Source: Chlorobiota bacterium (GTDB lineage Bacteria; Bacteroidota; Bacteroidia; Bacteroidales; B39-G9). Taken from it: a stretch of DNA of 32,015 nucleotides. Location of the stretch: positions 1 through 32,015 of the forward strand of contig JAADFW010000045.1 of NCBI GenBank assembly GCA_013152655.1, read 5' to 3'. The translations under genes were made by a program, and so were the position numbers. The notes under the pieces were generated by a model. That model did no database searches and was not told the origin of the DNA. It saw nothing but the letters and a program-made list of their open reading frames with translations. Positions within the stretch are counted from its first letter, which is position 1. Every line of letters starts with the position of its first letter. Positions 17,531-26,428 of this stretch are shown one piece after another.

Positions 17531-20500
17531 ATGAACGATTTTGGATTTGATGGAGTAATATTCGACCTTGATGGAGTTATTACAAAAACTGCTTCTGTTC
17601 ATAGCAGGGCTTGGAAAAAAATGTTTGATGAATACCTTCTTTTCAGAGAACAGAAATATAATGAACCTTTCCGCGAATTTACGCATACTAATGATTATCT
17701 GCCTTTTGTTGATGGAAAACCAAGATACAAAGGCGTAGAAGATTTCTTAAAATCGAGGAAAATTAATATTCCGTACGGAAATCCCGAAGATAGCCCTGAC
17801 ACAGAAACCATTTGCGGGCTGGGAAATCGTAAAAACGATGCTTTTAATGTTGTATTGACTAAAGAAGGAGTTGAAGTTTTTGAATCAACGGTTTTATTAA
17901 TGAAAACTTTGAAAGAAAAAGGCATTAAAATAGGAGTTGCTTCTTCAAGTAAAAACTGTGAAAATGTGTTGAAATCAGCTAACCTGCTTGATTTAATTGA
18001 AACCCGGGTAGATGGCGTAGTTTCTGCCAAATTAGGGTTAAAAGGAAAACCTGAAGCCGATATATTTACACAAGCAGCTGATAATTTAGGTGTTGCTTAT
18101 CATAAATCAGTTGTTGTTGAAGATGCTGTTTCAGGTGTTAAGGCAGGCAGGAACGGAAATTTTGGATTGGTACTTGGCATTGCACGCGAAGAAAATGAAC
18201 GTGAATTATTAATTAACGGTGCCGATGTTGTGGTAACCGATATTGCTGATTTTGGTTTTGAAAAAATACAAGACTGGTTTAAAAACAAGATTGAACAAAC
18301 AAACTGGAATGTTGCCTACTTTGATTATAACACCGCAAAAGAAAAAACCAGAGAATCACTATTAACTGTTGGAAACGGTTATTTCGGAACACGCGGTGCT
18401 ATGGAAGAAAACGATGATTCTGAAACCAATTATCCCGGAACTTATATTGCCGGATTATACAATCGCATGGAATCAAAAGTTGGCGACAGGATGGTAGAAA
18501 ATGAAGATTTTGTGAATTGTCCCAATTGGCTGCCTGTAACTTTTATGATTAATTCAGATGAATGGTTTGATATTAATAAAACTGAAATTCTTGAATTTAA
18601 AAGGAATTTGAACCTTAAAAATGGATTATTAACCCGTTTGCTTGTTGTAAAAGATAAGAATGGAAATAAAACAAAAATTGAATCGCAAAGAATAGTTAGT
18701 ATGTCAGACCAACACCTGGCAGCTATTAAATACAATGTAACACCATTAAACTACAGTGCAAAAATTAACTTTAAAAGCATTTTAAATGGCAATGTTATTA
18801 ATAACGGTGTTAAACGATACAGACAATTAAGCCAAAATCATTTAAATGAGGTTACTCAAGGGTTTGAAGAAAATTATTCATGGGTAGTTTCCAAAACAAA
18901 ACAATCTGAAATTGAAATTGCCGAGGCAGCAAGATTAAAAATTTACTATCAGGAGAAACCCAGGCAATCACCAGTTTTGTGCTATACCGAAAAAAACTCA
19001 GTTACTACTGAAATTGAAATTGACGCTTTTAAAAATGAAACAATTTCACTGGAAAAAATAGTAGCTATCTATACTTCAAAAAAAGATGATACTCTATATC
19101 CGCTTCAGGAAGCTAAAAGAAAAATTATTAATTCAGGTAATTTTAACGAGATTGTTGAAAAAAGCGAACAAGAATGGAATAAAATATGGAATGAAGCTGA
19201 TTTAAAAATTGAAGGAGACCGTAAAGCACAAAAGCTTCTTCGGTTGCATATTTATCATTTAATGGTTTCTATGTCGCCGCATAATGCGAAAATTGATGCC
19301 AGTGCAACGGCCAGAGGCTTGCATGGTGAAGCATATCGCGGGCATATTTTCTGGGACGAGCTTTTTATACTTCCTTTTTACAATTTGCATTTCCCCGATG
19401 TGGCAAAAGCTATGTTAATGTACCGTTATAACAGGCTTGACAAAGCACGCGAATACGCTAAAGAACACGGTTATCCCGGAGCAATGTTTCCGTGGCAAAG
19501 TGGAAGCGATGGACGTGAAGAAACCCAAATTGTACATTTAAATCCGCTATCAGGTGAATGGGGTGATGATTACAGCTCACTGCAACGACATGTTTCCCTC
19601 GCTATTGCATACAATACATGGCATTATTTCAACTCAACCAACGATATTCACTTTTTAAATGAATATGGTGCTGAAATGTTTCTGGAAATAGCCAGATTTT
19701 GGGCAAGTAAAGCTGAATTTAAAGCTTCTCAAAATCAATTTTCCATAGCAAATGTGATGGGGCCTGATGAGTTTCACGAAAAATACCCTGATTCATCAAC
19801 CGGTGGATTAAAAGACAATGCCTATACTAACATTATGGTTTCGTGGGTGTTATCAAAAGCATTTGATATTATTAGCTTATTAAAAGGACATATTAAAGAG
19901 AATGTTTTATCAAAAATTGAGTTAAGAGAAGAAGAATTGCAATTTTGGGCTAAGGTTTCAAAAAGTCTAAGAATTATTATTTCTGAAAAAGGAATTATTT
20001 CCCAGTATGACGGATATTTTGACTTGCTGGAACTCGACTGGGATGCTTACAGAAAAAAATATAGCAACATTCACAGAATGGATAGGATTTTAAAAGCAGA
20101 AGGCAAATCGGCAGATAATTATAAAGTTGCTAAACAAGCCGATACCTTAATGACTTTTTATAATTTACCTGAAAGCCAGGCTACTACAATTCTGAAAAAT
20201 ATGGGCTATAAACTTCCACAAGATTATTTACAAAAAAATCTTAAATATTATTTAAATCGCACCTCACACGGGTCAACATTAAGCAAAGTGGTTCATGCAC
20301 AATTAGCCAATGTAATTGGGAATGACAAGTTAAGCTGGGAATTATATATGGATGCACTGGCAAGCGACTTTAACGATATTCAAGGCGGAACCACCGGCGA
20401 AGGAATTCATTTGGGAGTTATGGCAGGTACCGTTATGATAGCTATAAATACTTATGCAGGAGTAGATTTCAGAGATGAAATTCTTTCGGTTAATCCAAGG

Positions 20501-20680
20501 TTGCCTAAGCATTGGCAAAAAATTGAATTTATTATTCATTTCAAAAATGAAAAATATGAATTTCATATTACAAAGAATAGAATAATAATTACAACTGTGG
20601 CAAATAAAAATCTTCAGGTAATTGTTGGCAAAAAAACGTATGAGCTAAAGCCAAATACAATAAATAAAATAAAATATTAA
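17531..20680 (+). CDS. Fused beta-phosphoglucomutase and GH65 disaccharide phosphorylase
   Basis: This 1049-residue cytoplasmic protein is a two-enzyme fusion. Residues 5-255 are a HAD beta-phosphoglucomutase: Asp12 and Asp14 in FDLDGVI, a cap domain, SSS at 138-140, Lys173 and Glu197-Asp198 (VVVEDAVSG). Residues about 258-1049 are a full-length GH65 phosphorylase, with general acid Glu747 in VMGPDEFHE and family motifs GNGYFGTRGAMEE, RGHIFWDELF and LKDNAYTN. GH65 splits an alpha-glucoside with phosphate to beta-glucose-1-phosphate, and the HAD part turns this into glucose-6-phosphate, so the intermediate can pass within one protein. Maltose is the likely substrate from the neighbours, but trehalose or kojibiose cannot be excluded. 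Separate HAD and GH65 genes, such as Rv3400/Rv3401 of Mycobacterium tuberculosis, are a related arrangement. Confidence 0.9.
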   Translation: MNDFGFDGVIFDLDGVITKTASVHSRAWKKMFDEYLLFREQKYNEPFREFTHTNDYLPFVDGKPRYKGVEDFLKSRKINIPYGNPEDSPDTETICGLGNRKNDAFNVVLTKEGVEVFESTVLLMKTLKEKGIKIGVASSSKNCENVLKSANLLDLIETRVDGVVSAKLGLKGKPEADIFTQAADNLGVAYHKSVVVEDAVSGVKAGRNGNFGLVLGIAREENERELLINGADVVVTDIADFGFEKIQDWFKNKIEQTNWNVAYFDYNTAKEKTRESLLTVGNGYFGTRGAMEENDDSETNYPGTYIAGLYNRMESKVGDRMVENEDFVNCPNWLPVTFMINSDEWFDINKTEILEFKRNLNLKNGLLTRLLVVKDKNGNKTKIESQRIVSMSDQHLAAIKYNVTPLNYSAKINFKSILNGNVINNGVKRYRQLSQNHLNEVTQGFEENYSWVVSKTKQSEIEIAEAARLKIYYQEKPRQSPVLCYTEKNSVTTEIEIDAFKNETISLEKIVAIYTSKKDDTLYPLQEAKRKIINSGNFNEIVEKSEQEWNKIWNEADLKIEGDRKAQKLLRLHIYHLMVSMSPHNAKIDASATARGLHGEAYRGHIFWDELFILPFYNLHFPDVAKAMLMYRYNRLDKAREYAKEHGYPGAMFPWQSGSDGREETQIVHLNPLSGEWGDDYSSLQRHVSLAIAYNTWHYFNSTNDIHFLNEYGAEMFLEIARFWASKAEFKASQNQFSIANVMGPDEFHEKYPDSSTGGLKDNAYTNIMVSWVLSKAFDIISLLKGHIKENVLSKIELREEELQFWAKVSKSLRIIISEKGIISQYDGYFDLLELDWDAYRKKYSNIHRMDRILKAEGKSADNYKVAKQADTLMTFYNLPESQATTILKNMGYKLPQDYLQKNLKYYLNRTSHGSTLSKVVHAQLANVIGNDKLSWELYMDALASDFNDIQGGTTGEGIHLGVMAGTVMIAINTYAGVDFRDEILSVNPRLPKHWQKIEFIIHFKNEKYEFHITKNRIIITTVANKNLQVIVGKKTYELKPNTINKIKY

Positions 20681-20703
20681 ACAAAATTTTAAACAAAAAT
20701 AGA

Positions 20704-21360
20704 ATGTTAGGTGATGTACTTTTAATTACAGAAAAACACGAGTTAGCTGCAAAAGATATTTTTAAACGAGTAATGGCTGAAAAAAAAGCTATGCCTGCCG
20801 GCCAGCAGCACAAATATATAGTTGCTATTTCAGGCGAATCGGGTTCAGGAAAAACTGAGCTTGCACATGTTCTGGCAAAATTATTAAAAGCCGAAGGCAT
20901 AAGGGCAAAGCCTTTGCATATCGACAATTATTATAAAATCCCGCCACTTGAGCGAACTAAATGGAGAATAGAACATGGAATGGAAAGTGTTGGCTATTCT
21001 GAATACGATTGGGATACAATTAACAGAAATATTAAGGAATTTAAGGAAGGCAAAAAAGCAACCATGCCTTGTATTGATATTGTAACCGACCAGGTTGATA
21101 CGCTTATTACCGATTTTAGTGTAATTGACACTTTAATTATTGACGGTTTATACGCCATAAAAACCGAACCGGTTGATTTAAAAGTTTTTATTGAATTAAC
21201 CTACCATGAAACAAAAAAGGCTCAGGTAAAACGCGGCAAAGAACCACAAAACGAATATCGTATGAATGTTTTAGAACGCGAACATGTGGTAGTTCAATCC
21301 TTAAAACCAAGTGCCGATTTATTTGTAAATATGGATTATAAGGTTGTTAAAGCAAAATAA
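20704..21360 (+). CDS. P-loop kinase of the uridine kinase family, substrate unknown
   Basis: The 218-residue cytoplasmic protein has Walker A GESGSGKT at 44-51, HIDNYY at 72-77 in the place of the substrate-side Asp motif of uridine kinases, a Walker B-like LIIDGLYAI at 144-152, and a lid-type basic segment KAQVKRGKEPQNEYR at about 172-186. This makes it a small member of the uridine kinase/phosphoribulokinase family. It follows the HAD-GH65 fusion by 23 bp and precedes two GH13 genes, so it is almost certainly co-transcribed with sugar genes and not with nucleotide genes. The pathway leaves free glucose unphosphorylated and no glucokinase is seen in the window, so a sugar kinase role is attractive but unproved. 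Pyrimidine salvage remains the conservative reading. Confidence 0.7.
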   Translation: MLGDVLLITEKHELAAKDIFKRVMAEKKAMPAGQQHKYIVAISGESGSGKTELAHVLAKLLKAEGIRAKPLHIDNYYKIPPLERTKWRIEHGMESVGYSEYDWDTINRNIKEFKEGKKATMPCIDIVTDQVDTLITDFSVIDTLIIDGLYAIKTEPVDLKVFIELTYHETKKAQVKRGKEPQNEYRMNVLEREHVVVQSLKPSADLFVNMDYKVVKAK

Positions 21361-21439
21361 TTTTGATGATTAATTAATTAAATAAAATATTTTCAGCTTA
21401 ACTTAGCATTTTACATTAATAAACATAAAAACAACAATA

Positions 21440-23815
21440 ATGCGTAAGTTTTTTTACTTATCAGTAAGCCTGTTATTAGCAGTTTCTTGCACTAATAATA
21501 CACCTGAAAAAGTTTTAAGGCCCGAAGTAGTTGGATTACTGACACCAATAAAGCTACAGCCTGAAAATACAAAGGTAATTTTAACCGATTTTTTTCTTCA
21601 CCCCGAAAAAATTGATTCAATCCGGGTTAATAGTAATCTTTCGTATTCATTAAATCAGTCAAATGATACCCTTTTGTTGAAAAAATTAAGCACTAATTTG
21701 CCAAAACTTTCAACCATGCGCGTTTGGATTAATAATATGGTATATTCAATCTTAATTATCGATTCTGAAAAAATATTGTACAACTATGAATTCAATTCAA
21801 AGGGCAAAATCTATAAAAAAGTACAGTTAGCCGGCGAAATAAATGCGTGGAACCCGGCCAATACTTTTTTGGAAAATGAAAACGGCATTTGGAAAACCTC
21901 TTTTTATCTTTTACCCGGAAAATATCAGTATCAAATTGTTTTAGACGGGAAATGGATGCTCGATCCGAATAATCCGGAATCAGTTGATAATAATATGGGC
22001 GGTTTTAATTCACTTCTTAAAGTTGGAAATTTAAATGACGATAATAAACCTTATTTATTTACCTATTCTTTTAACGGGAAAAACATTGAAATAAAGACCA
22101 TTAACCACCCCGATATTTTTAAAATATTCTGGCAAAACTTTGAATTAGACAAAAAATATATATCAAAAAAAGATGATATTTTAAAAGTCAGAATTCCTCA
22201 AATTGCTATCTCTAAAGAAAGGTCGTTCATAAGAATATGGACTGCAAATAGTGATGGAATTTCAAATGATGTTTTAATTCCGCTTGAAGATGGCAAAGTG
22301 CTGTCTTCTGCCAAAGAAATTAAACGCACCGATAAAGAAGCCATGATTATATATAATATTATGGTTGACCGGTTTTATGATGCCGACAGTACAAATGACG
22401 AGCCTTTAGACGACCCTGATGTTTTGCCAAAAGCTAATTATTTTGGTGGCGATATATTGGGAATTACAAAAAAAGTAAAAGATGATTATTTTACTAACCT
22501 CGGTGTAAATACCATTTGGATTTCGCCAATTATACAAAACCCGAAAAAAGCTTATGGCAAAAACCCGAAGCCATATACTAAGTTTTCAGGCTATCATGGA
22601 TACTGGCCTCTTTCGTTCACAAAAATTGATTACCGTTACGGAACACCTGCAACATTAAAAGAGCTGGTTAACTCTTTGCATAAATCAAATATGAATATCT
22701 TGTTAGACTTTGTTGCACATCATGTTCATGAAGATAACCCACTTTATAAAGCTCATAAAGATTGGGCAACTAACTTATATTTACCTGATGGAACATTAAA
22801 TACGGAAAAATGGGATGAGCATCGTTTAACTACCTGGTTCGATACTTTTTTGCCTACTCTTAATCTAAAAAGGCCTGATATTTCAAACATGCTTTCCGAT
22901 TCAGCTGTTTTTTGGTTAAAAGAATATAATTTAGACGGTTTCAGGCACGACGCCACCAAACATATTCCACTTATTTTCTGGCGTACTCTAACTAAAAAAA
23001 TCAAAGAGCAGATTGACTTGCCCAATAACAAGATAATATATCAAATTGGTGAAACTTATGGCAGCCCGGAATTAATTTCAAGTTATTTAAACTCAGGAAT
23101 GTTAGATGGCCAGTTTGATTTTAATACATACGATGCAGCTGTAGCTTCTATTGTTCGTAAAACAGAATCGTTTCAAAGCCTTGCCGACAGGTTGCAAACT
23201 GCTTTTAAATTCTACGGATATCATAATTTAATGGGCTATATTTCAGGCAACCAGGACAGGGCAAGGTTTATGGCTTATGCCGATGGCTCTGTACGATTTG
23301 ACGAAGATTCCAAATTAGCCGGCTGGACACGCAATATTCAGGTTACTAACCCGGTAGCTTATAACAAAATGGCGATGCTGCAAGCTTTTAATATGACAAT
23401 TCCCGGTATTCCGGTAATTTATTATGGCGATGAAATAGGAATGACCGGTGGAAATGACCCGGATAACCGCCGTATGATGCGTTTTGACAATTTAAAACCC
23501 GAAGAAATAGAATTGAAAAATACGGTTTCAAGATTGACTAATTTGAGAAGGCAAAAACTGGAATTTATTTATGGCGATACAAAAATTTTACAAGCTGATA
23601 GTAATACTTTTGTTTTTCTGCGTAGCTATTTTAATACTTATGGTATTGTTTTATTAAACAAAAGTGATGAAACTAAAAAAGTAAAAGTACAAATACCTGA
23701 CTGGTTAAATATAAGCCATTTAAAAGCCAATTTTAATTCAATATTTTCAGCTGATAAAGGAGTAATTGAAGTAGAACTGGCTCCAAATTCATTCGAAATT
23801 ATTACCAATAATTAA
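21440..23815 (+). CDS. Lipoprotein GH13 alpha-glucan hydrolase with CBM48-like domain
   Basis: The 791-residue protein has an SPII signal with lipid Cys17 (LLLAVSC). Residues about 25-115 form an unassigned N-terminal domain, 125-196 a CBM48/AMPK-like glycogen-binding domain (VQLAGEINAWNP, LPGKYQYQIVLDGKW), and about 300-700 the GH13 barrel: GGDILGI, LDFVAHHVHE, nucleophile Asp504 in DGFRHDATKH, acid/base Glu538 in QIGETYG and transition-state Asp606. The residue before Asp606 is Gln605 in SGNQD, where many GH13 enzymes have His. It probably works in the periplasm or at the cell surface as an amylase, neopullulanase or pullulanase. The 79-bp gap before it is the largest inside the operon but shows no clear promoter. 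Confidence 0.88.
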   Translation: MRKFFYLSVSLLLAVSCTNNTPEKVLRPEVVGLLTPIKLQPENTKVILTDFFLHPEKIDSIRVNSNLSYSLNQSNDTLLLKKLSTNLPKLSTMRVWINNMVYSILIIDSEKILYNYEFNSKGKIYKKVQLAGEINAWNPANTFLENENGIWKTSFYLLPGKYQYQIVLDGKWMLDPNNPESVDNNMGGFNSLLKVGNLNDDNKPYLFTYSFNGKNIEIKTINHPDIFKIFWQNFELDKKYISKKDDILKVRIPQIAISKERSFIRIWTANSDGISNDVLIPLEDGKVLSSAKEIKRTDKEAMIIYNIMVDRFYDADSTNDEPLDDPDVLPKANYFGGDILGITKKVKDDYFTNLGVNTIWISPIIQNPKKAYGKNPKPYTKFSGYHGYWPLSFTKIDYRYGTPATLKELVNSLHKSNMNILLDFVAHHVHEDNPLYKAHKDWATNLYLPDGTLNTEKWDEHRLTTWFDTFLPTLNLKRPDISNMLSDSAVFWLKEYNLDGFRHDATKHIPLIFWRTLTKKIKEQIDLPNNKIIYQIGETYGSPELISSYLNSGMLDGQFDFNTYDAAVASIVRKTESFQSLADRLQTAFKFYGYHNLMGYISGNQDRARFMAYADGSVRFDEDSKLAGWTRNIQVTNPVAYNKMAMLQAFNMTIPGIPVIYYGDEIGMTGGNDPDNRRMMRFDNLKPEEIELKNTVSRLTNLRRQKLEFIYGDTKILQADSNTFVFLRSYFNTYGIVLLNKSDETKKVKVQIPDWLNISHLKANFNSIFSADKGVIEVELAPNSFEIITNN

Positions 23816-23841
23816 TACCTTAATCTAAATTTTTTAAATAC

Positions 23842-25221
23842 ATGAACACTCCGTTTTTATTAAAATCGAAAAAAATAACAATTATATTAATCAGCTTTTT
23901 GCTTTTAATTGTATCGTGCAATCAGGCCAATAACAAAGAAAAAACCAAACCAAATACGGATGGAGTAAATTGGCAGAATAAAGTAATTTATGAAGTTAAT
24001 ATCAGGCAATATACACCTGAAGGAACATTTAAAGCTTTTGAAAAGCATTTGCCCCGTTTAAAAGAACTTGGTGTTGATATACTTTGGTTAATGCCTGTCA
24101 ATCCTATTGGAGAAAAAAACAGGAAAGGAAGCGAAGGCAGTTATTATTCGGTAAAGGACTACAGAGCTGTTAATCCTGAATTTGGTACTCTGGATGAATT
24201 TAAATCGCTGGTAAATGAAATTCACAAAATGGGAATGTTTGTAATTTTAGATTGGGTAGCCAATCATACAGCATGGGATAATAATTTAATTACTGAACAC
24301 CCTGACTGGTACACACATGACAGTACAGGGCAAATAGTAGCACCTGTTCCGGATTGGACCGATGTGGCTGATTTGAATTATGACAATAAAGACTTGCGCA
24401 ATTATATGACACAATCGTTAGAGTATTGGATTAACGAAACAAATATTGATGGTTACCGCTGCGATGTAGCAGGCATGGTTCCGACAGATTTTTGGGATTC
24501 AACAAGAATTCGGTTAGAGCAGATAAAACCTGTTTTTATGCTTGCAGAATGGGAATCGCCTGAATTAGTGAAAAATGCATTTAACATGGATTATGGCTGG
24601 TATTTATTGCATGTGATGAATGGAATAGCAAAAGGAGAAAAAAATGTTTCTGCCATTGATACTATGCTTAATGAACAAACACCCAAATATCCGGCCTCGG
24701 CTTTCAGAATGTATTTTACAACTAATCATGATGAAAATTCGTGGAATGGAACTGTATTTGAAAGATATGGTGACGGTGCAAAAACTTTTTCTATACTTTG
24801 TTTTACTTTAGATGGGATGCCATTGATATATAGCGGCCAGGAAGTTGGCTCAAAAAAAGCACTAAAATTTTTCGATAAAGACACCATTAACTGGACAGAT
24901 AACGGATTTACAAATTTCTATAAAATATTAATTGATTTAAAACATGAAAACAAAGCTCTTCGGACAGGAATAGATGGTGGTAGTTTTATAAAAGTACCGG
25001 TAAAAAACAATGAAAATGTTTACTCTTTTATTCGTCAAAATAATAATGATAAAGTTTGGGTTTTGTTAAATCTTAGTAATAAAGAACAGAATGTAGTTAT
25101 TGATAATAATGAAAATATTGGTGGCGTATATAATGAATTATTTACTTTGGATAAAGTAAAAATAAACCATCATTTTGAACTTAAAATGCATCCGTGGGAA
25201 TATAGAATTTATGTAAGGTGA
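23842..25221 (+). CDS. Lipoprotein GH13 alpha-amylase
   Basis: The 459-residue protein has an SPII signal with lipid Cys26 (LLLIVSC) and a short linker to a compact GH13 barrel that starts near residue 45 (WQNKVIYEVNIRQYTPEG). Catalytic residues are complete: DWVANH (137-142), nucleophile Asp208 in DGYRCDVAG, acid/base Glu236 in MLAEWES, and Asp297 in TTNHDENSW. There is no extra binding module, and only a small C-terminal beta domain (about 365-459) follows. It should act on soluble maltodextrins outside the inner membrane, complementing the larger enzyme encoded 26 bp upstream. It is the last gene of the operon; the next genes are on the other strand. Confidence 0.9.
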   Translation: MNTPFLLKSKKITIILISFLLLIVSCNQANNKEKTKPNTDGVNWQNKVIYEVNIRQYTPEGTFKAFEKHLPRLKELGVDILWLMPVNPIGEKNRKGSEGSYYSVKDYRAVNPEFGTLDEFKSLVNEIHKMGMFVILDWVANHTAWDNNLITEHPDWYTHDSTGQIVAPVPDWTDVADLNYDNKDLRNYMTQSLEYWINETNIDGYRCDVAGMVPTDFWDSTRIRLEQIKPVFMLAEWESPELVKNAFNMDYGWYLLHVMNGIAKGEKNVSAIDTMLNEQTPKYPASAFRMYFTTNHDENSWNGTVFERYGDGAKTFSILCFTLDGMPLIYSGQEVGSKKALKFFDKDTINWTDNGFTNFYKILIDLKHENKALRTGIDGGSFIKVPVKNNENVYSFIRQNNNDKVWVLLNLSNKEQNVVIDNNENIGGVYNELFTLDKVKINHHFELKMHPWEYRIYVR

Positions 25222-25323
25222 GTGTCTTGAATATTATTTGTTTGATATAAAATTCAAATAAATTATCCACTATAATATCAAAATTACTACAATCAATTAT
25301 CATGATATTAACCCAAAACAAAA

Positions 25324-25352
25324 AAAGGCTCCACTAATTAAGCGGAACCTTT
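25324..25352 (-). terminator. Terminator of the siaC-like pair
   Basis: In minus-strand RNA the arms 25344-25352 and 25324-25332 pair over 9 bp with one G-U wobble around an 11-nt loop, followed by a run of U residues starting at 25323. It lies 24 bp after the stop codon of the second SiaC-like gene. Confidence 0.7.
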
Positions 25353-25375
25353 AATTACCAACAACTTATACAAAT

Positions 25376-25762
25376 TTAACTACTAATTTCCGTACATTTT
25401 AATTCAACGGGAATACTCACCATATCGGCAAAATCTTCGCCTGCTTCCATCATCTCTTCGTCATCTTCTGCATATTCCCATATAACTTTAGCATTATGCC
25501 CGGCATCAATTCCATTTTTAACCAAATACATAATATCTAATATCATTTTTGAAGACGCGGTATTATAATACATTAAGTTAAAAGTAAATTCAGTATTTTT
25601 ATTCGGGTTTTCAAAATAATCAGTTAACCAGGCTTTTAACGGATTATAAAATTCTTTTACATCTTCCGGCATTGAACGGCCTGCAATTAGAAACTTATTA
25701 TTATTCTTATCAAGAATAATTTCAGGTGTTTTAAATGTAGGTTCAACAAAAATACTTTTCAT
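25376..25762 (-). CDS. SiaC-family (DUF1987) regulatory phosphoprotein, copy 2
   Basis: The 128-residue protein matches the SiaC/DUF1987 family throughout: PEDVKEFYNPLKAWLTDYF (32-50) and NTASSKMILDIMY (67-79). In Pseudomonas aeruginosa, SiaC is phosphorylated by SiaB on Thr68 and dephosphorylated by the PP2C phosphatase SiaA, and the unphosphorylated form drives the diguanylate cyclase SiaD. Here Thr68 sits in the same motif at the same number. No SiaA, SiaB or SiaD is in the window. The gene follows its paralogue by 27 bp and ends at a terminator. Cytoplasmic; signalling role inferred from family. Confidence 0.82.
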   Translation of the reverse strand: MKSIFVEPTFKTPEIILDKNNNKFLIAGRSMPEDVKEFYNPLKAWLTDYFENPNKNTEFTFNLMYYNTASSKMILDIMYLVKNGIDAGHNAKVIWEYAEDDEEMMEAGEDFADMVSIPVELKCTEISS

Positions 25763-25789
25763 AATATTTTATATTCAAACAGATTAAAG

Positions 25790-26179
25790 CTACACAGTTG
25801 ATGAATAAATACATTTTACTTCAATAGGCATTTCTACAATATCAGCAAAATCCTCACCTGCTTCCAGCATATCTTCATCATCTTCAAAATAATTCCAGCT
25901 AACCTTAACATTTTTTCCGTCCTCAATAGCATCTTTTAATTTAAACATGATATCAAGTATCATTTTTGAAGATGCAGTATTGAAATAAACCATTTCAAAA
26001 ATGAAATCAGTTTGTTCATTTGGTTCATTAAAATATTCATCCAGCCAATTTAATATTGGATTATAGAATTCTTTTACATCTTCCGGCAAAGAACTTCCTT
26101 TTAACATTAACTCGCCTGTTTTCTTATCAAGATTAACCTCAGGTGTATCGGTTGTTCCTTTTATAAAAATAGCTTCCAT
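25790..26179 (-). CDS. SiaC-family (DUF1987) regulatory phosphoprotein, copy 1
   Basis: This 129-residue paralogue of the downstream gene has the same layout, with PEDVKEFYNPILNWLDEYF and NTASSKMILDIMF, and Thr68 in the conserved position. The C-terminal acidic stretch EDDEDMLEAGEDFADIV is shared too. Even the DNA is alike in places (around 25645-25672 and 26061-26090), so the pair arose by tandem duplication. It is the promoter-proximal gene of a two-gene minus-strand unit, divergent from the SusA-like gene across 249 bp. The two copies differ mainly in residues 5-30, which could give different partners. Confidence 0.83.
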   Translation of the reverse strand: MEAIFIKGTTDTPEVNLDKKTGELMLKGSSLPEDVKEFYNPILNWLDEYFNEPNEQTDFIFEMVYFNTASSKMILDIMFKLKDAIEDGKNVKVSWNYFEDDEDMLEAGEDFADIVEMPIEVKCIYSSTV

Positions 26180-26378
26180 TTTATATATTAAAGATAATTA
26201 TATGCGATTATATTCAATGATATAAAGATACAACATAAAAAATGAGTTTGCATTAAAAAAAACTATACAAAAACTATACATTCAAATTATTTATTTACAT
26301 AAATTATTGTTTAATAAATTGAAATAGAATGATATAATATTAAAATTTTGTTAAAATTCTTTGTTCTCTTATATTTAC

Positions 26379-26386
26379 TATATTTG
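26379..26386 (+). promoter_or_regulatory. Probable -7 box of the SusA-like gene
   Basis: TATATTTG is an exact TAnnTTTG match 42 bp before the start codon. The nearest TTTG upstream (26360-26363) is 15 bp away, shorter than the usual 19-21, so the -33 half is uncertain. No LacI-type operator was seen in this gap. Confidence 0.45.
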
Positions 26387-26428
26387 AGTTCTATAAATAA
26401 TTTGTTTACTTAATTCTATCCTGCAAAA

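Noticed and set aside
20704-21360. Firm annotation as udk (uridine kinase)
   Set aside because: Family motifs are present, but the operon context points to sugar metabolism and the substrate cannot be read from the sequence, so no gene symbol was given.
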